Part shown: piece after piece, positions 33,056-41,317 of the stretch
How the letters are laid out: each line of letters begins with the position of its first letter
Position numbering within the stretch: position 1 is the first letter of the stretch
Origin: Saccharopolyspora endophytica
Lineage (GTDB): Bacteria; Actinomycetota; Actinomycetes; Mycobacteriales; Pseudonocardiaceae
Reading direction: 5' to 3'
Length of the DNA stretch: 64,000 nucleotides
NCBI RefSeq assembly: GCF_018070075.1
Contig: NZ_JAGPXE010000002.1
Span: 558,001-622,000 of the forward strand
Position numbers and translations under genes: made by a program
The notes under the pieces: generated by a model
What the model was told of the DNA's origin: nothing
What the model saw: the letters and a program-made list of their open reading frames with translations, nothing else
The model's database searches: none

Positions 33056-33667
33056 ATGGCGCGGTCGGCCAACGCACGCACGGGCACGGAGGCGGGCACC
33101 GAGCCGGTTCCGCAACGATTGCTGGCCGTAGCCACCCGGCTGTTCGCCGAGCAGGGCTTCGAAGCCACCTCGGTGCAGCAGATCGTCGATGCCGCGGGCG
33201 TCACCAAGGGCGCGATGTACCACTACTTCGGCTCCAAGGACGACCTGCTCTACGAGATCTACGCCCGGGTGCTGCGCGATCAGCAGGCGCGGCTGGAGAG
33301 CGCTGCCGACAGCGACTCGCCGGTCAAGGAGCGGCTGCACGCCGCGGCGTCGGACGTCGTGGCCACCACGACGGCCAACCTGGAAGACACGATCATCTTC
33401 TTCCGGTCGATGCACCTGCTGCACGCCGACAAGCAGGCCGAGGTGCGCGCCGAGCGCCGCCGCTACCACGAGCGCGTGCGCGGCCTGATCGAGGAGGGCC
33501 AGAAGACCGGGGTGTTCCGCACCGACAAGTCGGCGGACCTGGTGGTGGACTTCTTCTTCGGCGCCGTGCACCACCTCGGGACCTGGTTCCGCGAGGACGG
33601 CAAGCTCACCGGTCAGGAGGTCGGCGAGCACTTCGCCGACCTCCTGCTGGACTCGCTGAGACCGTAG
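33056..33667 (+). CDS. TetR-family regulator of the acyl-CoA catabolic operon
   Basis: 203 residues. N-terminal HTH of the TetR type: LFAEQGFEATSVQQIVDAAGVTKGAMYHYFGSKDDLL at about 25-60; the remainder is an all-helical ligand-binding domain. ATG start with GGGGAGGA upstream, 48 bp after the second SDR, so probably in the same transcript. Related actinobacterial regulators respond to acyl-CoA esters. Two matching palindromes (29.77 and 42.01 kb) are its best candidate targets, which would make the operon autoregulated. Confidence 0.9.
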   Translation: MARSANARTGTEAGTEPVPQRLLAVATRLFAEQGFEATSVQQIVDAAGVTKGAMYHYFGSKDDLLYEIYARVLRDQQARLESAADSDSPVKERLHAAASDVVATTTANLEDTIIFFRSMHLLHADKQAEVRAERRRYHERVRGLIEEGQKTGVFRTDKSADLVVDFFFGAVHHLGTWFREDGKLTGQEVGEHFADLLLDSLRP

Positions 33668-33764
33668 TTCTCGGTCGTGTTTCGTTCCGCCCGCGGGGCT
33701 TGTGGCCCGGCGGGCGGAGAGGTTGGCTGACGCCGGCATGTCCCGAGGCCGACGGGAGTCACCC

Positions 33765-35318
33765 TTGACCGAGATCGAATCGGCGCGCTCACCGCGCCTG
33801 GACCGCGTGCTCAACCTGATCGAGCGGATCGGCAACAAGCTCCCCGACCCGTTCATCCTCTTCGGACTGCTGTTCCTGCTGGTCGCGGTGGTGTCCACGG
33901 CGATATCGGCGTTCGGCGTCTCGGTCACCATCCCCGGTTCCGACGAGGCGACGCCGATCCGCGGCGCCTTCACCGGCGACGGCCTGGAGTTCCTGTTCAC
34001 GACGATGGCGGAGAACTTCATCGGGTTCCCGCCGCTGGAAACGGTCGTCACGATCATGCTCGCGGTCGGCCTGGCCGAGCGCACCGGCATGCTGACCGCG
34101 CTGATCAGGTCGTCCTTCGGCAACGCCCGGCGTTCGGTCCTGCCGTACGCGGTGGGCCTGGTCGGCGTCAGCGCGAGCGTGATGGCCGACACCTCGATGA
34201 TCATCGTCCCGCCGCTGGCGGCGCTGGTGTTCAAGGCCGCGGGCCGCCACCCGGTGGCCGGCCTGCTGGGCGGGTTCGCCGCCACCGGCGCCGGGTACTC
34301 GACGTCGATCGTGGTCACGAGCCTGGACGCGCTGTTCTCCGGGATCAGCAACAAGGTCGCCGAGACGCTGCCGAACCCGGGAACGCTGGTCACCCCGGTG
34401 TCGAACTACTACTTCAACGCCGTCTCGGCCGTGCTGCTCGGGCTGCTGGCCGGGTTCCTCATCGACCGGCTCATCGAACCGAGGTTGATCCGCAACGGCG
34501 TTCCCGCCGAGGTCGCCGACGGTGAGGAGTCCGATCTCAAGGTCGCGCTGGAACCCGCCGAGCGCCGCGGCCTGCTGTGGGCCGGCACGTCGTTCCTGGT
34601 GGCGACCGCGCTGGTGCTGCTGCTGGTGTTCTGGCCGGGCTCGCCGCTGGCCAACGAAGACGGCGGGTTCCTGCCGGACTCGCCACTGATGGACTCGGTG
34701 ACGACGCTGATCTTCCTCGGCTTCGCCGTCCCGGCGATCGCCTACGGCGCCAAGGCCGGTTCCATCACCCGGGCCGCCGACGTGCCGCGGCTGATGGCGC
34801 TCGCGCTGCGCGACCTGACCGGGTTCCTGGTGCTGGCGTTCATGCTCGGGCAGTTCATCGCGCTGTTCAACTGGACGAACCTCGGTTCGCTGGTGGCGGT
34901 CTCGGGTGCGGACCTGCTGCAGTCGATGCACCTGGACGGGTATCCGGCGTTCCTCGGGTTCATGCTGCTGGCCTCGCTGCTGAACCTGTTCATCATCTCC
35001 GGGTCGAGCCTGTGGACGCTGATGGCGGCGGTGTTCGTGCCGATGTTCGCGCTGCTGGGCTTCGAACCCGGCTTCGCCCAGGCGGCGTTCCGCGTCGGTG
35101 ACTCGGCGACGCAGATCATGACGCCGCTGAACCCGTACATGATCATCATCCTGGGCTACCTGCGCCGCTACGAACCGAGCGCGGGCATCGGCACCCTGGT
35201 CGCCCGCATGGTGCCCTTCGTGGTCCCGTTCTGGCTGCTGTGGGCGCTGGTCATGACGGTCTTCTACTTCGCCGACCTCCCCCTGGGACCGGGCATGGAC
35301 ATCCACATCCAGCCGTGA
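33765..35318 (+). CDS. AbgT-family transporter
   Basis: About 517 residues, close to the length of E. coli AbgT (508). The start region RVLNLIERIGNKLPDPFILFGLLF is typical, followed by 11-13 membrane segments and two reentrant-like stretches (GYSTSIVVTSLD; DSATQIMTPLNPYMIIILGYL). Family members import p-aminobenzoyl-glutamate or export sulphonamides and related acids; the substrate here may be an amidated or aryl acid. TTG 33765 is chosen because GGGAG precedes it; ATG 33738 is an in-frame alternative. Confidence 0.88.
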   Translation: MTEIESARSPRLDRVLNLIERIGNKLPDPFILFGLLFLLVAVVSTAISAFGVSVTIPGSDEATPIRGAFTGDGLEFLFTTMAENFIGFPPLETVVTIMLAVGLAERTGMLTALIRSSFGNARRSVLPYAVGLVGVSASVMADTSMIIVPPLAALVFKAAGRHPVAGLLGGFAATGAGYSTSIVVTSLDALFSGISNKVAETLPNPGTLVTPVSNYYFNAVSAVLLGLLAGFLIDRLIEPRLIRNGVPAEVADGEESDLKVALEPAERRGLLWAGTSFLVATALVLLLVFWPGSPLANEDGGFLPDSPLMDSVTTLIFLGFAVPAIAYGAKAGSITRAADVPRLMALALRDLTGFLVLAFMLGQFIALFNWTNLGSLVAVSGADLLQSMHLDGYPAFLGFMLLASLLNLFIISGSSLWTLMAAVFVPMFALLGFEPGFAQAAFRVGDSATQIMTPLNPYMIIILGYLRRYEPSAGIGTLVARMVPFVVPFWLLWALVMTVFYFADLPLGPGMDIHIQP

Positions 35319-35380
35319 GGCCGAAACGAGAAGTGGGGGGGTTTACGCGGGGACCACCCCACAACTCGCCAGAACCGCCT

Positions 35381-35833
35381 CTAGAGCAGGACGCGGGAGA
35401 GGAACTCCGCGACGCAGGCGGGCTTGTCGGCGCCCTCGATCTCCACCGTCGCCTTGACCGCCAGCTGGAGGCCGCCCTCGATCTCGGTGGCGCTGATCAG
35501 CTCCGTCGTCGCGCGCACCCGCGCGCCGACCGGGACGGGGGAGGGGAACCGGACCTTGTTCAGGCCGTAGTTGATGCCCATCTTGACGTTGTCGACCCGG
35601 AAGGTCTCCGAGTTCAGCTTCGGCAGCAGGCTCAGCGTCAGGAAGCCGTGCGCGATCGGCGTGCCGAACGGCCCCTGCTTCGCCTTCTCGACGTCGACGT
35701 GGATCCACTGGTGGTCGTGGGTCGCGTCGGCGAAGGTGTTGACCTGCTCCTGCGTGATGGTCAGCCACTCGCTGGTGCCCAGCTGCTCGCCCTGGGCGGC
35801 GAGGATCTCTTCCTTGCTGGTGAAAACCTTCAT
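35381..35833 (-). CDS. MaoC-like (R)-enoyl-CoA hydratase
   Basis: 150 residues with the hot-dog hydratase signature: FADATHDHQWIHVDVEKA carries the catalytic Asp/His pair, then GPFGTPIAHGFLTLSLL. It hydrates an enoyl-CoA. It is the last gene of a minus-strand run; its ATG overlaps the acyl-CoA dehydrogenase stop by 4 nt, which suggests it acts on the product of the dehydrogenase pair. Confidence 0.9.
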   Translation of the reverse strand: MKVFTSKEEILAAQGEQLGTSEWLTITQEQVNTFADATHDHQWIHVDVEKAKQGPFGTPIAHGFLTLSLLPKLNSETFRVDNVKMGINYGLNKVRFPSPVPVGARVRATTELISATEIEGGLQLAVKATVEIEGADKPACVAEFLSRVLL

Positions 35834-36927
35834 GCGCTTCCTCCGGGAAGGTCGACGAGTTCGGCGATGCGGGCCCGGTGGGCCTCGGCGATGCCGAAGG
35901 TGAGCTGGGAGCTCTTCGCGCGCCCCAGGTACAGGTGCGCGGGGTGCTCCCAGGTCATGCCGATGCCGCCGTGCAGCTGGAGGTGCTCCTCCGCCGCGTG
36001 GACCACCAGGTCGGAGACGTAGGCCTGCGCCATCGCCACCGCCAGCTCCTCGTCGGTGCCCGAGGCCAGCGCGTCGGAGGCGTTGCGGGACACCGCACGC
36101 GCCGTGCTGATCTTGGTCCACAGGTCGGCCAGCCGGTGCTTGATCGCCTGGAAGGAACCGATCTGCCTGCCGAACTGGTAGCGGGTCTTGCCGTACTCCA
36201 CGGTGGTGTCCAGGCAGTGCTGGGCGAGCCCGACCTGCTCGGCCGCCAGCATCCCCGCCGCCGTGAGCAGCGCGTGGCGCAGGACCCGCTCCGCCTCCGC
36301 GCCGGAGGCGATGCGCTCGCCCGCGGTGCCGTCGAGGACGAGCGTGCCGAAGCGGCGGGTCAGGTCCAGCGGCGTCGCCTGCGTGCGGGTGGCCTCCGAG
36401 GTCTCCACCAGGTACAGCGCCGAACCGTCGGTGTCGACGGCCGGAACCACCGCGTAGTCGGCCACTTCCAGGTCCACCACGGCCGACACCGTGCCGGTCA
36501 GCGCCGAGTCCTCGGCCTTCACCGACTGCGGGAACGACGCGTGCGGAACGGTCGTCAGGCCGACCGCGAGGGTGCCCACCTTCGAACCGTCCACCAGCTG
36601 CGGCAGCGCGGTCTCCTCGGCGCAGCCGGCCAGCGCCGCGGTCGCCAGCACGGTGCTCAGGAAGGGCACCGGAGCGATCGCGCGGCCGACCTCCTCGGCC
36701 ACCACCGACAGCTCCCGAGCCGTGGCGCCGGAACCGCCGAGCTCCTCGGGCACCAGCAGTCCCGCCAGGCCCATCTCACCGGCCAGCGACCGCCACAGGT
36801 CCAGGTCGTAGGGCTCGTCGGTCTCGACGCGGGCCAGGACTGCCGTCCAGTCGCAGCGGTCCCGCAGCACCCGGCGCACGCCGGAGCGCAGGTCCTCCTC
36901 GACCTCGGTGTAGAGCAGGTCCGTCAT
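35830..36927 (-). CDS. Acyl-CoA dehydrogenase subunit, probable partner of the next gene
   Basis: 365 residues, shorter than the usual ~385. YQFGRQIGSFQAIKHRLADLW and HGGIGMTWEHPAHLYLGRAK resemble the ChsE/FadE28-type subunits of mycobacterial heterotetrameric dehydrogenases, in which two different half-active subunits build each FAD site. It overlaps both neighbours by 4 nt (ATGA), supporting fixed stoichiometry with the 395-residue dehydrogenase upstream. Start ATG at 36925-36927. Confidence 0.85.
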   Translation of the reverse strand: MTDLLYTEVEEDLRSGVRRVLRDRCDWTAVLARVETDEPYDLDLWRSLAGEMGLAGLLVPEELGGSGATARELSVVAEEVGRAIAPVPFLSTVLATAALAGCAEETALPQLVDGSKVGTLAVGLTTVPHASFPQSVKAEDSALTGTVSAVVDLEVADYAVVPAVDTDGSALYLVETSEATRTQATPLDLTRRFGTLVLDGTAGERIASGAEAERVLRHALLTAAGMLAAEQVGLAQHCLDTTVEYGKTRYQFGRQIGSFQAIKHRLADLWTKISTARAVSRNASDALASGTDEELAVAMAQAYVSDLVVHAAEEHLQLHGGIGMTWEHPAHLYLGRAKSSQLTFGIAEAHRARIAELVDLPGGSA

Positions 36928-38111
36928 CGCGGCAGCTCCTTCCACGGCTTGTCCTTGTCGGTGCGGACCTCCGGCGGCAGCCCGAGGATCCGCTCGGCGA
37001 TGACGTTGCGCAGGATCTCGGTCGTGCCGCCCTCGATCGTGTTGCCCTTGGCCCGCAGGTAGCGGAAACCGGGCCCGCGCTTGGTGAAGTCGGTGAACTC
37101 CGGCTGGCGGAACGTCCGGTCGTCGTAGGCCAGGCCCTCCTCGCCCAGCAGCTCCAGCTGGTAGCCGGTGAGGCGCTGGTTGAGCTCGGCGAAGGCCGAC
37201 TTGATCGCCGAACCCTCCGGTCCCGGCTCGCCGACGGCCATCTGCTGCCGCAGGCGGATGCTGGCCAGCCGCAGCGCCTCGGCCTCCACCCACAGCTCCA
37301 GCAGCCGGTCGTGCAGGCCCGGCGTGCGCTTCTCCGGGTGGCTCCGCCACTGCTCGGCGGCGGCACCGATCAGGCCGCTCTCGCGCGGGGGCGTGCGGCC
37401 GCCGATGGCGACGCGCTCGTTCATCAGCGTGCCCAGCGCCACCGACCAGCCCTGCCCGACCTCGCCGAGCCGCTGCGAGTCGGGGATGCGCACACCGGTC
37501 AGGAAGACCTCGTTGAACTCGGCCTCGCCGGTGATCTGCCGCAGCGGGCGGACTTCCACGCCCGGCGCGGTCATGTCGCAGATGAAGTAGGTCAGGCCCT
37601 TGTGCTTGGGCTGGTCCGGATCGGAGCGGGTCACCAGGATCGCCCACCGGGCCTGGTGCGCCAGCGACGTCCACACCTTCTGCCCGTCGACGACCCACTC
37701 GTCACCGTCGCGCACGGCCCTGGTCGACAGCGCCGCGAGGTCCGAGCCCGCGCCCGGTTCGCTGAAGAGCTGGCACCAGATCTCCTCACCTGTCCACAGC
37801 GGACGGAGGAAGCGCGTGCGCTGCTCGTCGTCGCCGAAGCGCAGGATCGTCGGGGCCGCCATGCCCAGGCCGATGACGTTCATGTGCGGTTCGTTGTCCG
37901 GTGCGCCCGCCTCGGCGAACGCGGCGTCGACGTCGGCCTGCAGCTCGCGGGCCGCGCCCAGACCGCCCAGTCCCTCCGGGAAGTGCACCCACGCCAGCCC
38001 GGCGTCGAACCGGGCGCGCAGGAACTCCAGCCGGTCGGTGCTCTTCGGGTCGTGCGCGGCCAGGAACTCCTGGACCCGGCCGCGCAGCTCGGTGGCGTCC
38101 ACGGTGCTCAC
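36924..38111 (-). CDS. Acyl-CoA dehydrogenase subunit (395 aa)
   Basis: Full-length fold: CQLFSEPGAGSDLA (FAD contact), VDGQKVWTSLAHQA, and GNTIEGGTTEILRNVIAERILGLP at the C-terminus with a Glu where the catalytic base lies in this branch. This is the FadE26/FadE29-like type that pairs with a shorter subunit. GTG start overlapping the SDR stop (GTGA). Together with the 365-aa gene it likely forms an alpha2beta2 enzyme for a bulky or branched acyl-CoA. Confidence 0.87.
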   Translation of the reverse strand: MSTVDATELRGRVQEFLAAHDPKSTDRLEFLRARFDAGLAWVHFPEGLGGLGAARELQADVDAAFAEAGAPDNEPHMNVIGLGMAAPTILRFGDDEQRTRFLRPLWTGEEIWCQLFSEPGAGSDLAALSTRAVRDGDEWVVDGQKVWTSLAHQARWAILVTRSDPDQPKHKGLTYFICDMTAPGVEVRPLRQITGEAEFNEVFLTGVRIPDSQRLGEVGQGWSVALGTLMNERVAIGGRTPPRESGLIGAAAEQWRSHPEKRTPGLHDRLLELWVEAEALRLASIRLRQQMAVGEPGPEGSAIKSAFAELNQRLTGYQLELLGEEGLAYDDRTFRQPEFTDFTKRGPGFRYLRAKGNTIEGGTTEILRNVIAERILGLPPEVRTDKDKPWKELPR

Positions 38112-38863
38112 GCCTTCGGCCCGCCGGCCACGTAGATGACCTGGCCGGAGACGAAACCGGAACGCTCGTCGGCGAAGAACGAGACGGTGTTGGCGATGTC
38201 ATCGGGCTTGCCCGCCCGCGCGACCGGGATCTGCGAGATCGCGGCGGTGGTGAAGTCCTCGAAGGACATGCCGACGCGCTCGGCCGTCGCCTTGGTCATG
38301 TCGGTGGCGATGAAGCCCGGGGCGATCGCGTTCGCGGTGATGCCGAACTTGCCCAGCTCGATCGCCAGCGTCTTGGTCAGGCCCTGCAGACCGGCCTTGG
38401 CCGTGGAGTAGTTGGCCTGGCCGCGGTTGCCCAGCGCCGAGGTCGACGACAGGTTCACGATCCGGCCCCACTTGGCCTCGACCATGTGCTTCTGCACCGC
38501 CCGGGCCATCAGGAACGAGCCGCGCAGGTGCACGTTCATCACGGTGTCCCAGTCGTCCTCGGACATCTTGAACAGCATGTTGTCGCGCAGCACGCCGGCG
38601 TTGTTGACCAGCACGGTCGGTGCGCCCAGCTCGGCGGCGACCCGGTCGACGGCGGCCTGCACCTGCTCGGCGTCGGCGACGTTGGCCCCGATCGCCAGCG
38701 CCTTGCCGCCACCCGCCTCGATCGCCGAAACGGTGTCACCGCAGGCCTTCTCGTCGAGGTCGATGACGCCTACGGAGAACCCGTCTTCGGCCAGCCTCTT
38801 CGCGGTGGCGGCGCCGATCCCGCGAGCGGCACCGGTGACGATCGCGACACGACTCTCAACCAT
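38108..38863 (-). CDS. FabG-like SDR (3-oxoacyl reductase/3-hydroxyacyl-CoA dehydrogenase)
   Basis: 251 residues: TGAARGIG, NNAGVLRD, the catalytic Ser in NLSSTSALGNRGQ, and YSTAKAGLQG with Tyr/Lys. The PGFIATDMT motif is typical of FabG-like enzymes. In a degradation operon it would oxidise the hydroxyacyl-CoA made by the MaoC hydratase. ATG 38863 with GAGGAG seven bases upstream is preferred over TTG 38869. First gene of the four-gene unit, downstream of the 24-bp repeat array. Confidence 0.9.
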   Translation of the reverse strand: MVESRVAIVTGAARGIGAATAKRLAEDGFSVGVIDLDEKACGDTVSAIEAGGGKALAIGANVADAEQVQAAVDRVAAELGAPTVLVNNAGVLRDNMLFKMSEDDWDTVMNVHLRGSFLMARAVQKHMVEAKWGRIVNLSSTSALGNRGQANYSTAKAGLQGLTKTLAIELGKFGITANAIAPGFIATDMTKATAERVGMSFEDFTTAAISQIPVARAGKPDDIANTVSFFADERSGFVSGQVIYVAGGPKA

Positions 38864-38913
38864 GGACAACTCCTCGCTGCTCTGTGCGTTTCCAACCCCG
38901 CCCCACCGAACCC

Positions 38914-39009
38914 CGGATTTCCACTGAAGTCCGGTTCCCGGTTTCCACTGAAGTCCGGTTCCGGATTTCCACTGAAGTCGGGTGGCCGATTTCCACTGAA
39001 ATCCGGTCG
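38914..39009. repeat. Tandem array of four 24-bp palindromic units (family A)
   Basis: Units begin at about 38914, 38938, 38962 and 38986, with the TTT of each core at 38918, 38942, 38966 and 38990: an exact 24-bp period. The core TTTCCACTGAAGTCCGG is nearly invariant in three units, and the fourth is the symmetric form CGATTTCCACTGAAATCCGG. This is the same family as the array at 6.6 kb. It lies between the 3' end of an acyl-CoA dehydrogenase gene and the 5' end of the SDR gene on the same strand. Confidence 0.87.
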
Positions 39010-39058
39010 GGTCGTGGGGCGGGGGTTCGTTGGGGTAACGGGGGAGAGGGGTGGTGGG

Positions 39059-40276
39059 TTACTTCTTCTTGTACTTGCCGAGCTCGCGGCGGGCCAGGGA
39101 GCGGCGGTGGACCTCGTCGGGACCGTCGACCAGGTGGAGGGTCCGGGCGTGGGCGTAGAGCGCCGCCAGGGGGAACTCCTGGGAGACGCCGCCTCCGCCG
39201 TGGGCCTGGATGGCGCGGTCGACGACCCAGGTGGCGACCTCGGGAACGGCGACCTTGATGGACTGGATCTCGGTGTGCGCGCCCTGGTTGCCGACGGTGT
39301 CCATCAGCCACGCGGTCTTGAGCACCAGCAGCCGGGCCTGCTCGATCTTCACCCGGGACTCGGCGATCCAGTGCTGCACCACGCCCTGCTCGGCCAGCGG
39401 CTTGCCGAACGCGACCCGCTCGGAGGTGCGCCGGCACATCAGCTCCAGCGCCCGCTCGGCCATGCCGAGGGCGCGCATGCAGTGGTGGATGCGGCCGGGA
39501 CCGAGCCGGGCCTGGGCGATCGCGAAGCCCTCGCCCTCACCGGAGATGACGTTGTCCACCGGCACGCGGACGTCGTTGAACACGATCTCGGCGTGACCGC
39601 CGTGGTCGGCGTCGTCGTAGCCGAAGACGTGCATGCCGCGCTTGACCTCGACACCCGGGGTGTCCTTGGGCACCAGCACCTGGCTCTGCTGGCGGTGCCG
39701 CTCGGCGTCCGGGTCGGTCTTGCCCATGACGATCAGGACCTTGCAGCGCGGGCTCATCGCGCCGGAGGAGAACCACTTGCGCCCGTTGATGACGTAGTGG
39801 TCGCCGTCGCGGGTGATGCGCGTGCCGATGTTGGTCGCGTCGGAGGAGGCGACGTCGGGCTCGGTCATGCAGAACGCGGAGCGGATCTCGCCGTCGAGCA
39901 GCGGCTGGAGCCACTGCTTGCGCTGCGCGTCGGTGCCGAACTGCGCCAGCACCTCCATGTTCCCGGTGTCGGGCGCCGCGCAGTTGGTGGCCTCCGGCGC
40001 CAGCTGACCGGAGCGGCCCATGATCTCCGCGAGCGGCGCGTACTGCAGGTTGGTCAGCCCCGCGCCGTGCTCACCGGGCAGGAAGAGGTTCCACAGGCCG
40101 CGCTTGCGCGCTTCGGCCTTGAGCTCCTCCATGATCGGCGGGTGCGCCGACCAGCGGTCCGGTCCTTCGTTCATCTGCTCGGCGAACACCGGCTCGGCCG
40201 GGTAGATGTGCGAGTCCATGAACTCCAGCAGCTGACCGCGCAGCTCCTCGGTTCGTGCGTCGAACGCGAAATCCAT
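39059..40276 (-). CDS. Acyl-CoA dehydrogenase, ACAD10/ACAD11-like
   Basis: 405 residues. [17 protein letters not shown] (FAD contact), [33 protein letters not shown] and the C-terminal [22 protein letters not shown]; the GPDEVH motif replaces EGT-type ends and is typical of the ACAD10/11-FadE36 branch. In the human proteins this domain works with a linked kinase domain on 4-hydroxyacyl-CoAs. Here the kinase gene lies immediately upstream with only 3 bp between. Start ATG at 40274-40276. Confidence 0.9.
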   Translation of the reverse strand: MDFAFDARTEELRGQLLEFMDSHIYPAEPVFAEQMNEGPDRWSAHPPIMEELKAEARKRGLWNLFLPGEHGAGLTNLQYAPLAEIMGRSGQLAPEATNCAAPDTGNMEVLAQFGTDAQRKQWLQPLLDGEIRSAFCMTEPDVASSDATNIGTRITRDGDHYVINGRKWFSSGAMSPRCKVLIVMGKTDPDAERHRQQSQVLVPKDTPGVEVKRGMHVFGYDDADHGGHAEIVFNDVRVPVDNVISGEGEGFAIAQARLGPGRIHHCMRALGMAERALELMCRRTSERVAFGKPLAEQGVVQHWIAESRVKIEQARLLVLKTAWLMDTVGNQGAHTEIQSIKVAVPEVATWVVDRAIQAHGGGGVSQEFPLAALYAHARTLHLVDGPDEVHRRSLARRELGKYKKK

Positions 40277-40279
40277 CTC

Positions 40280-41317
40280 TCATGCCTCCTTGAGGGTCGC
40301 CAGGCCCTGCGCGACGAGCGGAGCGACCAGGCCACCGACGTGCTCGAAGCCCTCGCCGACGGTCTGGTCGTGGATGAAGCGGTAGTGGATGCCTTCCAGG
40401 ATCACCGCGATCTTGAAGTAGCCGAACGCCAGGTACCAGTCCACATCGGACAGATCCAGTTCGCTGCGCTCGGCGTAGCGGGCGAAGAGCTGCTTGGCGC
40501 TGGGGAATCCGTGCTCCGGCCCGACGCCCTTGGCGATCGGGTTGTTCTCCAGGCCGCTGAAGCCCTCCCAGTACACCGCCAGCAGGCCGAGGTCGGTGAG
40601 CGGATCGCCGATGGTGGCCATCTCCCAGTCCAGCACGGCCTTGATCCGCTGGTCGTCGCCGACGATGACGTTGTCCAGCCGGTAGTCGCCGTGCACGATG
40701 CCCACGCGCCCGCTGGTCGGCACCGAGGCCGCCAGCCGCTGGGACAGCTCGTCGATGCCCTCGACCTCGCGGCTGTGGGAAGCCTTGAGCTGCTTGGTCC
40801 ACCGGCGCACCTGGCGCTCCAGGAAGCCCTCCGGGCGGCCGAACTCGGCCAGCCCCACCGAGGCCGGGTCGATGGAGTGCAGGTCGGCGAGCACGTCCAT
40901 CAGCTGGAAGGACAAGTCCTGGCGCTGCTGCTCGTCGAGCGTCTCGGTCTGCTCGGCGGTGCGGAAGACGGTGCCGCGCACGTACTCCATGACGTAGAAC
41001 GGGGCGCCCAGCACCTCCTCGTCCTGGCACAGCAGCTCGGTGCGCGGCACCGGCACGCTGGTATCGGCCAGGGCGGTGAGCATCCGGTGCTCGCGGCTCA
41101 TGTCGTGCGCGGTGGCCAGCACGTGACCCAGCGGTGGGCGGCGCACGACCCACTCGCGGGTGCCGTCGCCGACGATGTAGGTCAGGTTCGAGCGGCCGCC
41201 CTGCACCAGCTCGCCGGTGAGTTCGCCGGTGACCATGCCGGGCATCTCGACGTCGAGGTACGCCCGCAGCCTGTGCAGGTCGAGGCCGGGCAGCTCGTCG
41301 GGCTCGGGTGCGTTCAC
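40280..41317 (-). CDS. APH-fold kinase, ACAD10/11-kinase-like
   Basis: 345 residues of the aminoglycoside-phosphotransferase fold: GGRSNLTY nucleotide loop, VVRRPP Lys/Arg strand, Brenner motif HGDYRLDNV with the catalytic Asp, and DWEMATIGDPLTDLG for metal binding. Not a resistance gene by context: it sits between HAD hydrolase and acyl-CoA dehydrogenase genes. By analogy with human ACAD11 it may phosphorylate the 4-hydroxy group of an acyl-CoA before elimination. The GTG start overlaps the HAD stop (GTGA). Confidence 0.9.
   Translation of the reverse strand: MNAPEPDELPGLDLHRLRAYLDVEMPGMVTGELTGELVQGGRSNLTYIVGDGTREWVVRRPPLGHVLATAHDMSREHRMLTALADTSVPVPRTELLCQDEEVLGAPFYVMEYVRGTVFRTAEQTETLDEQQRQDLSFQLMDVLADLHSIDPASVGLAEFGRPEGFLERQVRRWTKQLKASHSREVEGIDELSQRLAASVPTSGRVGIVHGDYRLDNVIVGDDQRIKAVLDWEMATIGDPLTDLGLLAVYWEGFSGLENNPIAKGVGPEHGFPSAKQLFARYAERSELDLSDVDWYLAFGYFKIAVILEGIHYRFIHDQTVGEGFEHVGGLVAPLVAQGLATLKEA

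Noticed and set aside
35333-35362. GTGGGG...CCCCAC hairpin between the AbgT and MaoC genes
   Set aside because: Only a 6-bp stem with an 18-nt loop; too weak to call as a terminator.
6611-39009. Reading the 24-bp arrays as an 8-residue coding repeat (for example ISTEV/ISVEI units)
   Set aside because: 24 is a multiple of three, so repeats appear in every frame on both strands. There is no ribosome site, the frames join unrelated sequence, and the conserved property is DNA symmetry, not one peptide.
40280-41317. Aminoglycoside resistance gene
   Set aside because: The fold is APH, but its position in a HAD/acyl-CoA dehydrogenase operon and its similarity to the ACAD10/11 kinase domain point to metabolism.
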